A stretch of DNA of 64,000 nucleotides from Mycobacterium sp. ITM-2016-00317. GTDB taxonomy: Bacteria > Actinomycetota > Actinomycetes > Mycobacteriales > Mycobacteriaceae. Positions 49,109 through 59,582 of the stretch are shown in pieces (position 1 is the first letter of the stretch; each line of letters opens with the position of its first letter). The stretch spans positions 2,232,001 through 2,296,000 of the forward strand of contig NZ_CP134399.1 in the NCBI RefSeq assembly GCF_002968295.1. Direction: 5' to 3'. The position numbers and the translations under genes were made by a program. Under the pieces are notes generated by a model, which was not told the DNA's origin, did not search any database, and saw only the letters and a program-made list of their open reading frames with translations.

Positions 49109-49410
49109 CGGTGGATTAGGGGTTTCCGGTATGTCCCAATGTAGCATGGGTGCGTTCGGATGCCGTAGGGCACGAACAGCATGGGTGCGGTCCTCGCAGA
49201 TCCGCGAGCACCGCTCCCGCGTGACATGACACGAACCGCCCGATCGCGCGGTCTTCGGTAGTGGCTGCCGGAGCGAGAACTCCGGCCGCTTCGATCGACG
49301 GCCGTCGACGCATCCGGGCGCGGCTTCCCGGGTCTCCGGAGTTGGCCGCACACACCGCGCGTGCTCACGCGAAACCGCTGATGTGAATCAGAGAGGTCAT
49401 ACGGACGTCT
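49109..49410. other. Non-coding leader region before gpsI
   Basis: About 300 bp without a credible gene; short minus-strand frames here lack family features. M. tuberculosis has lppU between rpsO and gpsI, and nothing like it is present. A TAGCAT at 49143-49148 could be a -10 box, giving a ~255-nt gpsI leader. Such long leaders are known sites of autoregulation for polynucleotide phosphorylase genes, but nothing specific is identifiable. Confidence 0.5.
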
Positions 49411-51672
49411 ATGTCTGTAGTTGAAATCGAAGAAGGCGTGTTCGAATCGACCGCCACCATCGACAACGGGAGCTTCGGCACCCGCACCATCCGTTTCGAG
49501 ACCGGCCGGCTGGCCCAGCAGGCCGCAGGCGCCGTCGTCGCCTACCTCGACGACGAGACCATGCTGCTGAGCGCCACCACCGCCAGCAAGAGCCCCAAGG
49601 ACCATTTCGACTTCTTCCCGTTGACCATCGACGTGGAAGAGCGGATGTACGCCGCGGGCCGCATCCCCGGCTCGTTCTTCCGCCGCGAGGGCCGTCCGTC
49701 CACGGACGCGATCCTGACCTGCCGTCTGATCGACCGGCCGCTGCGCCCGTCGTTCGTCAGCGGTCTGCGCAACGAGATCCAGGTCGTCGTCACCGTGCTG
49801 AGCCTGGATCCCAAGGATCTGTACGACGTGCTGGCCATCAACGCCGCGTCGGCGTCCACCCAGATCTCCGGCCTGCCGTTCTCCGGCCCGGTCGGCGGTG
49901 TGCGCGTCGCCCTCATCGACGGCCAGTGGGTCGCGTTCCCGACTGTCGAGCAGCTGGAGAAGGCCGTGTTCGACATGGTCGTCGCGGGCCGCAAGGTCGG
50001 TGACGACCCCAACGACGTCGCGATCATGATGGTCGAGGCCGAGGCCACCGAGAACGTCATCGAGCTGGTCGCCGGCGGTGCGGGCGCACCGACCGAGACC
50101 GTCGTGGCCGAGGGCCTGGAGGCCGCCAAGCCGTTCATCGCCGTGTTGTGCGATGCGCAGCAGGCGCTGGCCGACAAGGCCGCCAAGCCGGTCGCCGACT
50201 ACCCGCTGTTCCCGGACTACCAGGACGACGTCTTCTACTCGGTCGCCTCGGTGGCCACCGACGAGCTGTCGAAGGCGCTGGCGATCCCGGGCAAGGCCGA
50301 TCGTGACGCCCGCACCGACGAGATCAAGGCCGAGGTGCTCGAGCGCCTCGGGGAGACCTACGCCGGCCGCGAGAAGGAGATCGGCGCCGCGTACCGCGCG
50401 CTGACCAAGAAGCTCGTCCGCCAGCGGATCCTGACCGACCACTTCCGGATCGACGGCCGCGGTGTCACCGACATCCGCGCGCTCTCGGCCGAGGTCGCGG
50501 TCGTCCCGCGGGCACACGGCAGCTCGCTGTTCGAGCGTGGCGAGACCCAGATCCTGGGCATCACCACCCTCGACATGGTCAAGATGGCCCAGCAGATCGA
50601 CTCGCTCGGGCCCGAGACGTCCAAGCGCTACATGCACCACTACAACTTCCCGCCGTACTCGACCGGTGAGACCGGTCGCGTCGGTTCGCCCAAGCGCCGC
50701 GAGATCGGCCACGGCGCGCTGGCCGAGCGTGCGCTGGTGCCGGTGCTGCCGAGCGTTGAGGAGTTCCCGTACGCGATCCGTCAGGTGTCGGAGGCGCTGA
50801 GCTCCAACGGCTCGACCTCGATGGGCTCGGTGTGTGCGTCGACGCTGTCGCTGCTCAACGCCGGTGTGCCGCTGAAGGCGCCGGTTGCCGGTATCGCGAT
50901 GGGCCTGGTGTCCGACGACGTCGAAGTCGACGGCAAGACCGAGCGTCGCTTCGTCACGCTGACCGACATCCTCGGCGCCGAGGATGCCTTCGGCGACATG
51001 GACTTCAAGTGCGCGGGCACCAAGGACTTCGTCACCGCCCTGCAGTTGGACACCAAGCTCGACGGCATCCCGTCGCAGGTGCTGGCCGGTGCGCTCGCGC
51101 AGGCCAAGGACGCCCGGATCACCATCCTCGAGGTGATGGCCGAGGCCATCGACGCCCCCGACGAGATGAGCCCGTACGCGCCGCGCATCACCACGATCAA
51201 GGTTCCGGTCGACAAGATCGGTGAGGTCATCGGGCCCAAGGGCAAGATGATCAACTCGATCACCGAGGAGACCGGCGCGTCGATCTCCATCGAGGACGAC
51301 GGCACCGTGTTCGTCGGCGCGTCCAACGGCGAGGCGGCACAGGCGGCGATCGACAAGATCAACGCGATCGCCAACCCGCAGCTGCCCAAGGTCGGCGAGC
51401 GGTTCCTCGGAACCGTGGTCAAGACGACTGACTTCGGCGCTTTCGTGTCGCTGCTGCCCGGTCGCGACGGCCTGGTGCACATCTCGAAGCTGGGGCGCGG
51501 CAAGCGGATCAACAAGGTCGAGGATGTCGCCAAGGTCGGCGACAAGCTGCGCGTGGAGATCGCCGACATCGACAACCGCGGCAAGATCTCGCTGGTCCTG
51601 GTCGCCGAGGATTCGGAGACCGCGGACGCATCTGCTGACGCACCGGTTGATGCAGCGTCGACCAGCAGCTGA
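49411..51672 (+). CDS. gpsI: Polyribonucleotide nucleotidyltransferase (PNPase)
   Basis: A 753-residue phosphorolytic 3'-5' exoribonuclease, with guanosine pentaphosphate synthetase activity in actinomycetes. Two RNase PH domains ([20 protein letters not shown] in the first; GEFPYAIR-like [25 protein letters not shown] in the second) flank a helical domain. A KH domain ([26 protein letters not shown]) and an S1 domain ([26 protein letters not shown]) follow. Same length as Rv2783c. Its end overlaps pepR by 23 nt. Confidence 0.95.
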   Translation: MSVVEIEEGVFESTATIDNGSFGTRTIRFETGRLAQQAAGAVVAYLDDETMLLSATTASKSPKDHFDFFPLTIDVEERMYAAGRIPGSFFRREGRPSTDAILTCRLIDRPLRPSFVSGLRNEIQVVVTVLSLDPKDLYDVLAINAASASTQISGLPFSGPVGGVRVALIDGQWVAFPTVEQLEKAVFDMVVAGRKVGDDPNDVAIMMVEAEATENVIELVAGGAGAPTETVVAEGLEAAKPFIAVLCDAQQALADKAAKPVADYPLFPDYQDDVFYSVASVATDELSKALAIPGKADRDARTDEIKAEVLERLGETYAGREKEIGAAYRALTKKLVRQRILTDHFRIDGRGVTDIRALSAEVAVVPRAHGSSLFERGETQILGITTLDMVKMAQQIDSLGPETSKRYMHHYNFPPYSTGETGRVGSPKRREIGHGALAERALVPVLPSVEEFPYAIRQVSEALSSNGSTSMGSVCASTLSLLNAGVPLKAPVAGIAMGLVSDDVEVDGKTERRFVTLTDILGAEDAFGDMDFKCAGTKDFVTALQLDTKLDGIPSQVLAGALAQAKDARITILEVMAEAIDAPDEMSPYAPRITTIKVPVDKIGEVIGPKGKMINSITEETGASISIEDDGTVFVGASNGEAAQAAIDKINAIANPQLPKVGERFLGTVVKTTDFGAFVSLLPGRDGLVHISKLGRGKRINKVEDVAKVGDKLRVEIADIDNRGKISLVLVAEDSETADASADAPVDAASTSS

Positions 51673-52957
51673 GTCGAAGGCGGTGCGCCGCACCCTGTTG
51701 CCCGGTGGCCTGCGCGTGGTCACCGAGCACATCCCGTCGGTGCATTCCGCATCGGTCGGGGTGTGGGTCAACGTCGGATCCCGCGACGAGGGCCGCAGCG
51801 TGGCCGGTGCGGCGCACTTCCTCGAACACCTGCTGTTCAAGGCGACGCCGACCCGCTCCGCGGTGCAGATCGCGCAGTCGGTCGACGCCGTCGGCGGTGA
51901 ACTGAACGCGTTCACCACCCGGGAGCACACCTGCTACTACGCACACGTGCTGGACTCGGATCTGGCGCTGGCCGTGGACCTCGTCGCCGACGTGGTGCTG
52001 CGCGGCCGGTGCCAGGCCGAGGACGTCGAGATCGAGCGGGACGTGGTGCTCGAAGAGATCGCCATGCGCGACGACGATCCCGAGGACACGCTCGGCGACG
52101 TCTTCCTGTCGGCGATGTTCGGCGACCACCCGGTCGGCCGGCCCGTCATCGGCAGCGTGGAGTCGATCTCGGCGATGACGCGCGCCCAACTGCATTCGTT
52201 CCATCTGCGCCGGTACACGCCGGACCGGATGGTCGTCGCGGTCGCGGGCAACGTCGAGCACGCTGAGGTCGTGAAGCTGGTCCGGGAGCACTTCGGTCCC
52301 CGGCTGGTGCGCGGCCGGTCGCCGGTGCCACCGCGCAAGGGTGCGGGCCGGGTCAACGGCAAGCCCACGCTGGAGCTGGTGCGCCGGGACGCCGAGCAGA
52401 CGCATCTGTCGCTCGGGGTGCGGACGCCGGGACGACACTGGGAGCACCGCTGGGCGTTGTCGGTGCTCAACACCGCGCTCGGCGGGGGCCTGAGTTCCCG
52501 TCTGTTCCAGCAGATCCGGGAGACGCGCGGGCTGGCCTACTCGGTGTACTCGACCGTCGACACGTTCGCCGAGAGCGGTGCGCTGTCGGTGTACGCCGGC
52601 TGCCTGCCGGAGCGGTTCGCCGAGGTGGTCCGGGTGACCACCGACGTGCTCGCCGAGGTGGCCCGTGACGGCATCACCGCCGAGGAGTGCCGCATCGCGA
52701 AGGGCTCGCTGCGCGGCGGGCTCGTTCTGGGGCTGGAGGATTCGGCGTCTCGGATGAACCGGATCGGGCGCAGCGAGCTGAACTACGGCGAGCACCGCAC
52801 GATCGCCGACACGCTGGCCCACATTGAGGAAGTCACCCTCGAAGACGTCAACGCGGTGGCCCGGGAGTTGCTGACGCGGCCCTTCGGGGGTGCGGTACTG
52901 GGCCCGGTGCGGTCAAAACGCGCTCTGCCACGGCCGTTGCAGAAGATCGCGGGTTGA
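51650..52957 (+). CDS. pepR: M16-family zinc peptidase PepR
   Basis: A 435-residue processing-peptidase-like zinc protease. The inverted zinc motif HFLEH lies at residues 56-60 with a distal glutamate in [22 protein letters not shown]; the second M16 domain includes [25 protein letters not shown]. It is cytosolic by sequence. ATG 51650 lies inside the end of gpsI, implying translational coupling. Counterpart of Rv2782c. Confidence 0.9.
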   Translation: MQRRPAAESKAVRRTLLPGGLRVVTEHIPSVHSASVGVWVNVGSRDEGRSVAGAAHFLEHLLFKATPTRSAVQIAQSVDAVGGELNAFTTREHTCYYAHVLDSDLALAVDLVADVVLRGRCQAEDVEIERDVVLEEIAMRDDDPEDTLGDVFLSAMFGDHPVGRPVIGSVESISAMTRAQLHSFHLRRYTPDRMVVAVAGNVEHAEVVKLVREHFGPRLVRGRSPVPPRKGAGRVNGKPTLELVRRDAEQTHLSLGVRTPGRHWEHRWALSVLNTALGGGLSSRLFQQIRETRGLAYSVYSTVDTFAESGALSVYAGCLPERFAEVVRVTTDVLAEVARDGITAEECRIAKGSLRGGLVLGLEDSASRMNRIGRSELNYGEHRTIADTLAHIEEVTLEDVNAVARELLTRPFGGAVLGPVRSKRALPRPLQKIAG

Positions 52958-52960
52958 CCG

Positions 52961-52966
52961 TAGCCT
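52961..52966 (+). promoter_or_regulatory. -10 box (TAGCCT) of the beta-lactamase gene
   Basis: Ends 8 nt before ATG 52975. Confidence 0.5.
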
Positions 52967-52974
52967 GACTCCCG

Positions 52975-53868
52975 ATGACGGAATTCAACCGACGGCACGT
53001 GTTGTTCGGTGGGGTGTCGCTGGCTGCCCTGGTCGCCTGTTCACCCAAGACTGTTCTCGCCGAGCCTGCCGGACCGCTGCCCCCACCCGACGAGCGCCTG
53101 CAGGCGCTGGCCCAACGGCATGATGCGGAGATCGGCGTCTACGCAGTCGATCTCGTCACGCAGCACAACCTCGCGTTCCGCGCGGACGAGACCTTCGCGG
53201 TGTGTTCGACGATCAAGACCTACATCGCCGCGGCGGTTCTGCAGCGCACCCAGACGGGGCAGTTGTCCCTGCAGGACACGGTCCCGATCGAACCCGACGA
53301 CATCCGGCCGCACTCGCCGGTGACCGAACCGCGGGTGGGGACATCGATGACACTGGCCGAGTTGTGCCAGGCGGCACTGCAGCAGAGCGACAACGCGGCG
53401 GCCAACGGACTGCTCGGCGTGCTGGGCGGTCCGCCCGCGGTCACCGCGTTCGCGCGCAGCATCGGCGACGACCGCACGCGGCTGGACCGCTGGGAGGTGG
53501 AGTTGAACTCCGCCGTGCCCGGGGATCCGCGGGACACCAGCACTCCGCGCGCACTGGGCCTCGGTTACCGCGAGATCCTCACCGGTGACGTGCTGGAACC
53601 GACTGTGCGCCAACAGCTCCTGGACTGGATGCGGGCCAATCAGACCTCCAGCATGCGCGCTGGACTGCCTGCCGGGTACACCAGCGCCGACAAGACGGGC
53701 AGCGGGGACTACGGCACGACCAACGACGTCGGCGTGGTCTACGGTCCGGCCGGTCAGCAGGTGCTGCTGTCGCTGATGACGAAGTCGGCCTCGGGGGATC
53801 CGGACGCGCCCAGCCTGCGCCCGCTCATCGGAGAGCTGGCGGCGCTGGTGCTCGCGGAACTAGGTTAG
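52975..53868 (+). CDS. Class A beta-lactamase, exported (Tat/lipoprotein-type signal)
   Basis: A 297-residue serine beta-lactamase with all class A motifs: S78-T-I-K81 (SxxK), S138-D-N, E174-x-x-L-N178 (omega loop) and K240-T-G. It hydrolyses the beta-lactam ring outside the membrane. The signal has twin arginines R6-R7 and ends LVAC with C22, suggesting Tat export and lipid anchoring as in mycobacterial BlaC/BlaS. C77 directly before the catalytic serine is unusual. It sits behind pepR with its own leaderless promoter; no BlaI/BlaR genes are adjacent. Confidence 0.9.
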   Translation: MTEFNRRHVLFGGVSLAALVACSPKTVLAEPAGPLPPPDERLQALAQRHDAEIGVYAVDLVTQHNLAFRADETFAVCSTIKTYIAAAVLQRTQTGQLSLQDTVPIEPDDIRPHSPVTEPRVGTSMTLAELCQAALQQSDNAAANGLLGVLGGPPAVTAFARSIGDDRTRLDRWEVELNSAVPGDPRDTSTPRALGLGYREILTGDVLEPTVRQQLLDWMRANQTSSMRAGLPAGYTSADKTGSGDYGTTNDVGVVYGPAGQQVLLSLMTKSASGDPDAPSLRPLIGELAALVLAELG

Positions 53869-54420
53869 CCGCAGCGAGTTGTCGCGCTGCAGCACGAAGA
53901 AGTACGGCTTCCTGATGCCGCGCAGGTCCATCGCGCCGAGCACGGTCCGCTCGTCGATCGACCGGAAGACGTCGTTGACCGGCACCTGGTCGTAGATCAT
54001 CGTCGCGGTGTCGACTCCGCGGTAGCGGGTGGTGCGCAGCCGCGCCTTGGGCCCGCCCGCCTTGAGTGCCGGCCTGAGCAGGGGGACGACGCCGGCGAAG
54101 CCGCGCCGCTTGAGCACGGGCAGCCTGGTGGCCACGCCGAGCCCGGCGAACGCCGGTGCGGGGTTCAGCGGCCACAGGGCTTTTCCGTCGGCGGTGGGAA
54201 AGAGCAGCGGATGGACGGTCTCGCTGTCGGTGAAGTGCTTGCCCCACCACCCGCTGGCGGTCAGCAGCCCGTCGAGGGGATGACCGGTCGGCACTTCGGC
54301 GCCGTGCCAGGTGCCGAACATGGACTCGGGTTCCACGGCCGGACGCGAGTCGAACAGTTCCAGCGCATCGGCGGTGGTCGTCGGAATGTCGCCACCCAGG
54401 AGTTCGGTGAGCACCAGCAT
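53860..54420 (-). CDS. GXWXG / DUF4334 protein
   Basis: A 186-residue protein with the GXWXG segment (MFGTWHGAEVPTGHPLDGLL, about residues 35-54) followed by a DUF4334 domain with YRGVDTATMIYDQVPVNDVFR and the final KPYFFVLQRD strand. Function unknown; no signal peptide. ATG 54420 lies 7 nt after a minus-strand TACAAT box, supporting this start. It converges with the beta-lactamase gene (9-bp overlap of ends) and diverges from the SEC-C gene across a palindromic operator. Confidence 0.75.
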   Translation of the reverse strand: MLVLTELLGGDIPTTTADALELFDSRPAVEPESMFGTWHGAEVPTGHPLDGLLTASGWWGKHFTDSETVHPLLFPTADGKALWPLNPAPAFAGLGVATRLPVLKRRGFAGVVPLLRPALKAGGPKARLRTTRYRGVDTATMIYDQVPVNDVFRSIDERTVLGAMDLRGIRKPYFFVLQRDNSLRLT

Positions 54421-54427
54421 GTCCCCG

Positions 54428-54437
54428 ATTGTACGTT
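54428..54437. promoter_or_regulatory. Overlapping divergent -10 boxes (DUF4334 / SEC-C)
   Basis: Minus-strand TACAAT (54433-54428) and plus-strand TACGTT (54432-54437) share a central TA, the same design as the thioesterase/mapB pair. Confidence 0.5.
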
Positions 54438-54449
54438 GACACGTGTCAA
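54436..54449. promoter_or_regulatory. 14-bp palindromic operator
   Basis: TTGACACGTGTCAA is a perfect palindrome overlapping the plus-strand -10 and the inferred leaderless start at 54443. The form is typical of TetR-like dimeric repressors; no regulator gene is adjacent, so the protein is unknown. Confidence 0.6.
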
Positions 54450-54844
54450 GTCGGCAGACTGTCCTGATGCGAGCCGATGATCCATGCCCGTGCGGCACCG
54501 GTGATCCGTACGGGCGTTGCTGCCTCCCGTTGCATGTGGGCGAACGCCAGGCAAGCAGCGCCGAGCAACTGATGAGGTCGCGGTACAGCGCCTACGTGGT
54601 GGGCGCGTCCGAATACGTGTGGCGCACCTGGCATCCGCGGACCCGCCCCGCCGAGGTCGCCGACGACGTCACGGTGACCTGGACACGGCTGGAGATTCTC
54701 GACGTGGTCGACGGCGGGCCCGGCGACGAGACCGGGGAGGTGGAGTTCCGTGCCCACCACCGGGCCGGCGCGCTGCACGAGAGGTCTCGGTTCGCGACCC
54801 GCGCCGGCCGGTGGTTCTACCTCGACGGCGAACTCCTCGACTGA
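54443..54844 (+). CDS. SEC-C motif / YchJ-type (UPF0225) protein
   Basis: A 133-residue protein with an N-terminal zinc-binding SEC-C-like motif ([13 protein letters not shown], near residues 15-27) and the YchJ domain, with [24 protein letters not shown] and VEFRAHHR, an NTF2-like fold. Function unknown. GTG 54443 follows the TACGTT box by 5 nt; ATG 54467 ([10 protein letters not shown]) is an equally possible start. Confidence 0.78.
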   Translation: MSSRQTVLMRADDPCPCGTGDPYGRCCLPLHVGERQASSAEQLMRSRYSAYVVGASEYVWRTWHPRTRPAEVADDVTVTWTRLEILDVVDGGPGDETGEVEFRAHHRAGALHERSRFATRAGRWFYLDGELLD

Positions 54845-54851
54845 GGGCCGC

Positions 54852-55963
54852 TCAGCCGAGCAGGGCGGCCGGGTCGGTGTAGGGCAGGTCCAGGTCGGCC
54901 GCCACCTGCTCGGACAGCAGCGCGCCCTCGTGGGTGGAGAGTCCCTTCGCCAGTGCGGCGTCGGCCCGGCATGCACCGCGCCAGCCGTTGTCGGCGAGCT
55001 GGAGCACGTACGGCAGGGTGGCGTTCGTGAGCGCGTACGTCGAGGAACGCGGCACTGCGCCGGGCATGTTGGCCACGCAGTAGAACACCGTGTCGTGCAC
55101 GGCGAACGTCGGGTCGTCGTGCGTGGTCGGGTGCGAGTCCTCGAAGCAGCCACCCTGGTCGATCGCGATGTCGACCAGCACCGCACCCGACTTCATCGCT
55201 GCGACAGTGGAATTGGTGACCAGCTTGGGCGCCTTGGCGCCGGGGACCAGCACCGCGCCGATGACGAGGTCGGCTCCCTTGACCGCGTCCTCGAGGTCGA
55301 GGGAGGACGAGTACCGGGTCTCGATGCTGCCGTTGAACTCGTTGTCGATCTTGCGCAGCGTGTTGATGCTGACGTCGAACACGTTGACGTGGGCGCCCAT
55401 GCCCTTGGCGATGCGGGCCGCGTTGTAGCCGGCCACCCCGCCGCCGATGACGACGACCTCGGCCGGTGCGACACCGGGCACGCCGCCCATCAGCACGCCG
55501 CGGCCGCCGTGGCTGCGCATCAGGTGGTAGGCGCCGACCTGGGCCGACAGCCGGCGACCTCGCTCATCGGCGCCAGCAGTGGCAGCGCGCCGTCCGGGGT
55601 CTGCACGGTCTCGTACGCGATGGACGTCGTGCGCGATGCCATGAGCGCGTCGGTGCACGGCTTGGACGCGGCCAGATGCAGGTAGGTGAACAGCGTCTGG
55701 CCCTCGCGCATGCGCGGGTACTCCGACTCGATCGGTTCCTTGACCTTGAGCAACAGGTCGGCCTCGGCCCACACCTCGTCGGCACCGGCGATCAGCTGTG
55801 CGCCGGCACGCTTGAAGTCGGTATCGGCGATCGACGAGCCGTCGCCCGCGCCGGACTGGACGAGCACGTCGTGGCCGCGTGCGACCAGCTCGGCGACACC
55901 CGACGGGGTGATCGCGACGCGGTACTCGTTGTTCTTGATCTCGGTCGGGACTCCGACGCGCAT
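54852..55963 (-). CDS. ald: Alanine dehydrogenase (frameshifted in this sequence)
   Basis: NAD-dependent L-alanine dehydrogenase. The N-terminal substrate domain ([22 protein letters not shown], with E/K ligands) reads in one frame to APMSEVAG. At about 55546-55556 the frame changes. The Rossmann domain ([24 protein letters not shown] and [19 protein letters not shown]) continues in another frame. The change fits loss of 4 nt from GCCGGCCGG; adding them back gives 371 residues, the length of M. tuberculosis Ald, and the expected [14 protein letters not shown]. Divergent from aldR, as in M. tuberculosis. Confidence 0.85.
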
Positions 55964-56019
55964 GATCGCTCCTCGTGATGGGGACTGGGTAAGTAAAGTG
56001 TGAAGAAACCGCGGAATGC

Positions 56020-56032
56020 AGGCAATATTCCT
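56020..56032. promoter_or_regulatory. Candidate AldR box
   Basis: AGGCAATATTCCT, a near-palindrome centred on AATATT in an AT-rich stretch (56013-56045) between ald and aldR. The AT-rich centre suits an Lrp/AsnC-type operator. A TAAAGT at 55994-55999 may be the aldR -10. Confidence 0.4.
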
Positions 56033-56056
56033 GTCAAAGATTCTGGAGATACGAGG

Positions 56057-56569
56057 GTGGCAGAAGGATCGTCAGCAAGGGCCGAGTCGAGGGCGGCAGC
56101 GCCGAAGGATGTTCGGGCCGAGGTCGACGACATCGACCGCCGGATCCTGACGGCCTTGCACGCCGATGCCCGGATGCCCAACAGCGCACTGGCCGAGTTG
56201 GTCGGCATCGCACCGTCGACCTGTCACGGCAGGGTGCGCCGCCTGCAGGAGATGGGGGTGATCCGGGGGTTCTACGCCGACATCGATCCTGCGGCGATCG
56301 GGTTGACCCTCCAGGCGATGATCTCGGTCAACCTGCAGTTCACCGCGCGCGGCAAGATCCGCAACTTCATCCAGCAGATCCGCAGCAAGCCGCAGGTCAT
56401 GGATGTGTACTTCCTCGCGGGCGCCGACGATTTCATTCTGCACGTGGCCGCGCGGGACACCGACGATCTGCGCAAGTTCGTCGTCGAGAACCTCAACGCC
56501 GACGCCGACGTCGCAGGCACCCAGACCTCACTGATCTTCGAGCATCTGCGCGGCGCGTCGCCGCTGTGA
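56057..56569 (+). CDS. aldR: Lrp/AsnC-family regulator AldR
   Basis: A 170-residue feast/famine regulator. Helix-turn-helix residues ~25-75 (DDIDRRILTALHADARMPNSALAELVGIAPSTCHGRVRRLQEMGVI) are followed by the RAM ligand domain (DVYFLAGADDFILHVAARDTDDLRKFV). It is the expected amino-acid-responsive regulator of ald. GTG 56057 is preferred because GGAG lies 8 nt upstream and the candidate operator then stays non-coding; an in-frame GTG 56000 would add 19 residues and start just after the TAAAGT box. Confidence 0.85.
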   Translation: MAEGSSARAESRAAAPKDVRAEVDDIDRRILTALHADARMPNSALAELVGIAPSTCHGRVRRLQEMGVIRGFYADIDPAAIGLTLQAMISVNLQFTARGKIRNFIQQIRSKPQVMDVYFLAGADDFILHVAARDTDDLRKFVVENLNADADVAGTQTSLIFEHLRGASPL

Positions 56570-56572
56570 CGG

Positions 56573-56956
56573 TCAGGCCGGCGTCAGCGTGACGTTGTGC
56601 AGTGCGACGGCGACGTCGGTGGGTGCGATGTCGACGAACGTCGGCGCGTCCCGCAACGCCTCGCCGGTGCCGATGATGTTCTCCGGAGATGTTGGCGTGC
56701 AAGGGAAATTGCTGCACCGGAACCATCGGCCGGGCGGGCTCTGATAGGGCTGCATGCTGGGGGACTGGTCCACCCGGTAATGCCCGGGCGGGATGAAAGT
56801 GGTCGCCCAACCGTCGCGGGGCTGGGTGGTGACTCCGAAGACGCCGTTGCTGCCGTAGGGCGCCGCGACCGCGGGCGCTGCGGACAGCGCGCCGCCCGTG
56901 AGCGCGCACGCGGCAACCAGGGTGAGCGCCGGCCATCGCCGGTGGGCACGAGTCAT
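56573..56956 (-). CDS. Small secreted protein
   Basis: A 127-residue exported protein. A signal peptide with TRAHRR n-region and a hydrophobic core ends at AVAAP (cleavage near residue 32). The mature ~95 residues contain GHYRVDQSPSMQPYQSPPGRWFRCSNFPC with two cysteines, likely a disulfide, and end in a strand VAVALHNVTLTPA. No family is recognised with certainty; similar small secreted proteins are common in mycobacteria. It converges with aldR. Confidence 0.7.
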   Translation of the reverse strand: MTRAHRRWPALTLVAACALTGGALSAAPAVAAPYGSNGVFGVTTQPRDGWATTFIPPGHYRVDQSPSMQPYQSPPGRWFRCSNFPCTPTSPENIIGTGEALRDAPTFVDIAPTDVAVALHNVTLTPA

Positions 56957-57054
56957 GCCATGAGATTAACCGCGGTACCGAATGTGCGGTGTCGGCTTCC
57001 CGGGACCGATTCCGCACGGCCGTTTTTGTCGGTGGGTGGTGTGAGGATGGGGTC

Positions 57055-58329
57055 ATGTCTTCGACGGTTTCCGATCACGCCGAGCAGGTGGGTCAGTCGG
57101 AGCGCCTTGAGAGTTTTTTCGCCGAACTGTCGGAATTGGCCGGACAGCGTAACGCTATCGATGGGCGGATCGCCGAGATCGCTGCGGAGATCGATGAGGC
57201 TCGGTTGTGGGGGTTCACCGGGGTCAAGTCGATGGAAGGGCTGATCGCCTGGAAGCTGGGTACCTCGACCCGCAACGCCGAGACGATCGTGGCGGTCGCG
57301 CGTCGGTTGGAAGAGTTCCCGCAGTGCGCCCAGGATCTGCGTGAGGGCCGGTTGTCGTTGGATCAGGTCGGGGCGATCGCCGAAGGCGCTGGTGCGGGTT
57401 CGGATGCCCATTACGCGGTGTTGGCGTCGCATTCCACGGTCGCCCAGTTGCGCACTGCGATCAAGCAGGAACCCAAGCCCGAACCCGAGCCTCTGCCCGA
57501 CGCTGAGGCCGAACCGGAGCCGGTGGTGGTGCCGCAGCCGTCGATTTCCAAGCGGGTGGAGGGGGAGTTCGTGTGCTGGCAGATCCGGCTGCCGGCCCCG
57601 GAAGCGGCGATCTTCGATGCGGCGCTGCAGTCCCATCAGGATGGGCTGATCGCCCAGTGGCAACGCGACCACCCCGATAGCCAGGATGGTGCGGGGCGCG
57701 CGCCGCTGCCGACGGGCGGGAATGCGTTCATGGCGTTGGTGGAAGCGGGCTGGGATGTCGAGGCCGCGCGTCGCCCGCACGGGCAGCACACCACGGTGGT
57801 GGTGCATGTCGATGTCAAGGACAAGATCGCCGCCCTGCACCTGGGGCCGGCGCTCTCGGCCGAGCAGCGCCGGTTCCTGACCTGTGATGCCAGCTGTGAG
57901 GTGTGGTTCGAACGCGACGGCCAACCCCTGGGCGTGGGGCGCACGACTCGCACGATCAGCCGCCGGCTGCGCCGGGCGCTGGAGTACCGCGACCGCTCGT
58001 GTGTGGTGCCCGGGTGCGGGGCCGCCAAGGGCTTGCATGCCCATCACCTGCAGCATTGGGAGGACGGCGGCGCGACCGAGTTGGACAACCTGGTGCTGAT
58101 CTGCCCGTTCCATCACCGCCTGCACCACCGCGGCGGAATCACCCTCACCGGGCCGGCCGATCAGCTGGTCGTCACCGACCAGAGCGGCAGACCACTGGAA
58201 CCGGGATCGTTGGCCCGGCCCCCGACTCAACCCCCACCCGAAGTGCCGCCCTATCGCGGACCATCCGGGGAACGCATCCAATGGAAGTGGTACCACCCCT
58301 ACCAACCCCCACCGCCCACCAGAAACTAG
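57055..58329 (+). CDS. DUF222 / HNH endonuclease (13E12 repeat family)
   Basis: A 424-residue protein of the 13E12 group. The N-terminal DUF222 domain (~20-320) includes RLWGFTGVKSMEGLIAWKLG and LREGRLSLDQVGAIAEGA, with a Pro/Glu-rich spacer near 140-165. The C-terminal HNH nuclease has CVVPGC, HAHHLQHWEDGGATELDNLVLICPFHH. These genes occur in many copies in mycobacteria and often carry mobile-element sites, so it may have been acquired separately. Start ATG 57055; a GAGGAT element ends 6 nt upstream. Confidence 0.85.
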   Translation: MSSTVSDHAEQVGQSERLESFFAELSELAGQRNAIDGRIAEIAAEIDEARLWGFTGVKSMEGLIAWKLGTSTRNAETIVAVARRLEEFPQCAQDLREGRLSLDQVGAIAEGAGAGSDAHYAVLASHSTVAQLRTAIKQEPKPEPEPLPDAEAEPEPVVVPQPSISKRVEGEFVCWQIRLPAPEAAIFDAALQSHQDGLIAQWQRDHPDSQDGAGRAPLPTGGNAFMALVEAGWDVEAARRPHGQHTTVVVHVDVKDKIAALHLGPALSAEQRRFLTCDASCEVWFERDGQPLGVGRTTRTISRRLRRALEYRDRSCVVPGCGAAKGLHAHHLQHWEDGGATELDNLVLICPFHHRLHHRGGITLTGPADQLVVTDQSGRPLEPGSLARPPTQPPPEVPPYRGPSGERIQWKWYHPYQPPPPTRN

Positions 58330-58350
58330 TGCCCGGAGCGAGATTCCTGA

Positions 58351-59578
<1,228 letters not shown>

Positions 59579-59582
<4 letters not shown>

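Noticed and set aside
49116..49355. A 79-codon minus-strand frame between rpsO and gpsI
   Set aside because: No start signal, no motifs, and Arg/Pro/Cys-rich composition typical of non-coding GC-rich DNA.
57055..58329. A mobile element around the HNH gene
   Set aside because: The 13E12 family is often tied to mobile sites, but no inverted repeats, direct repeats or integrase were found near it.
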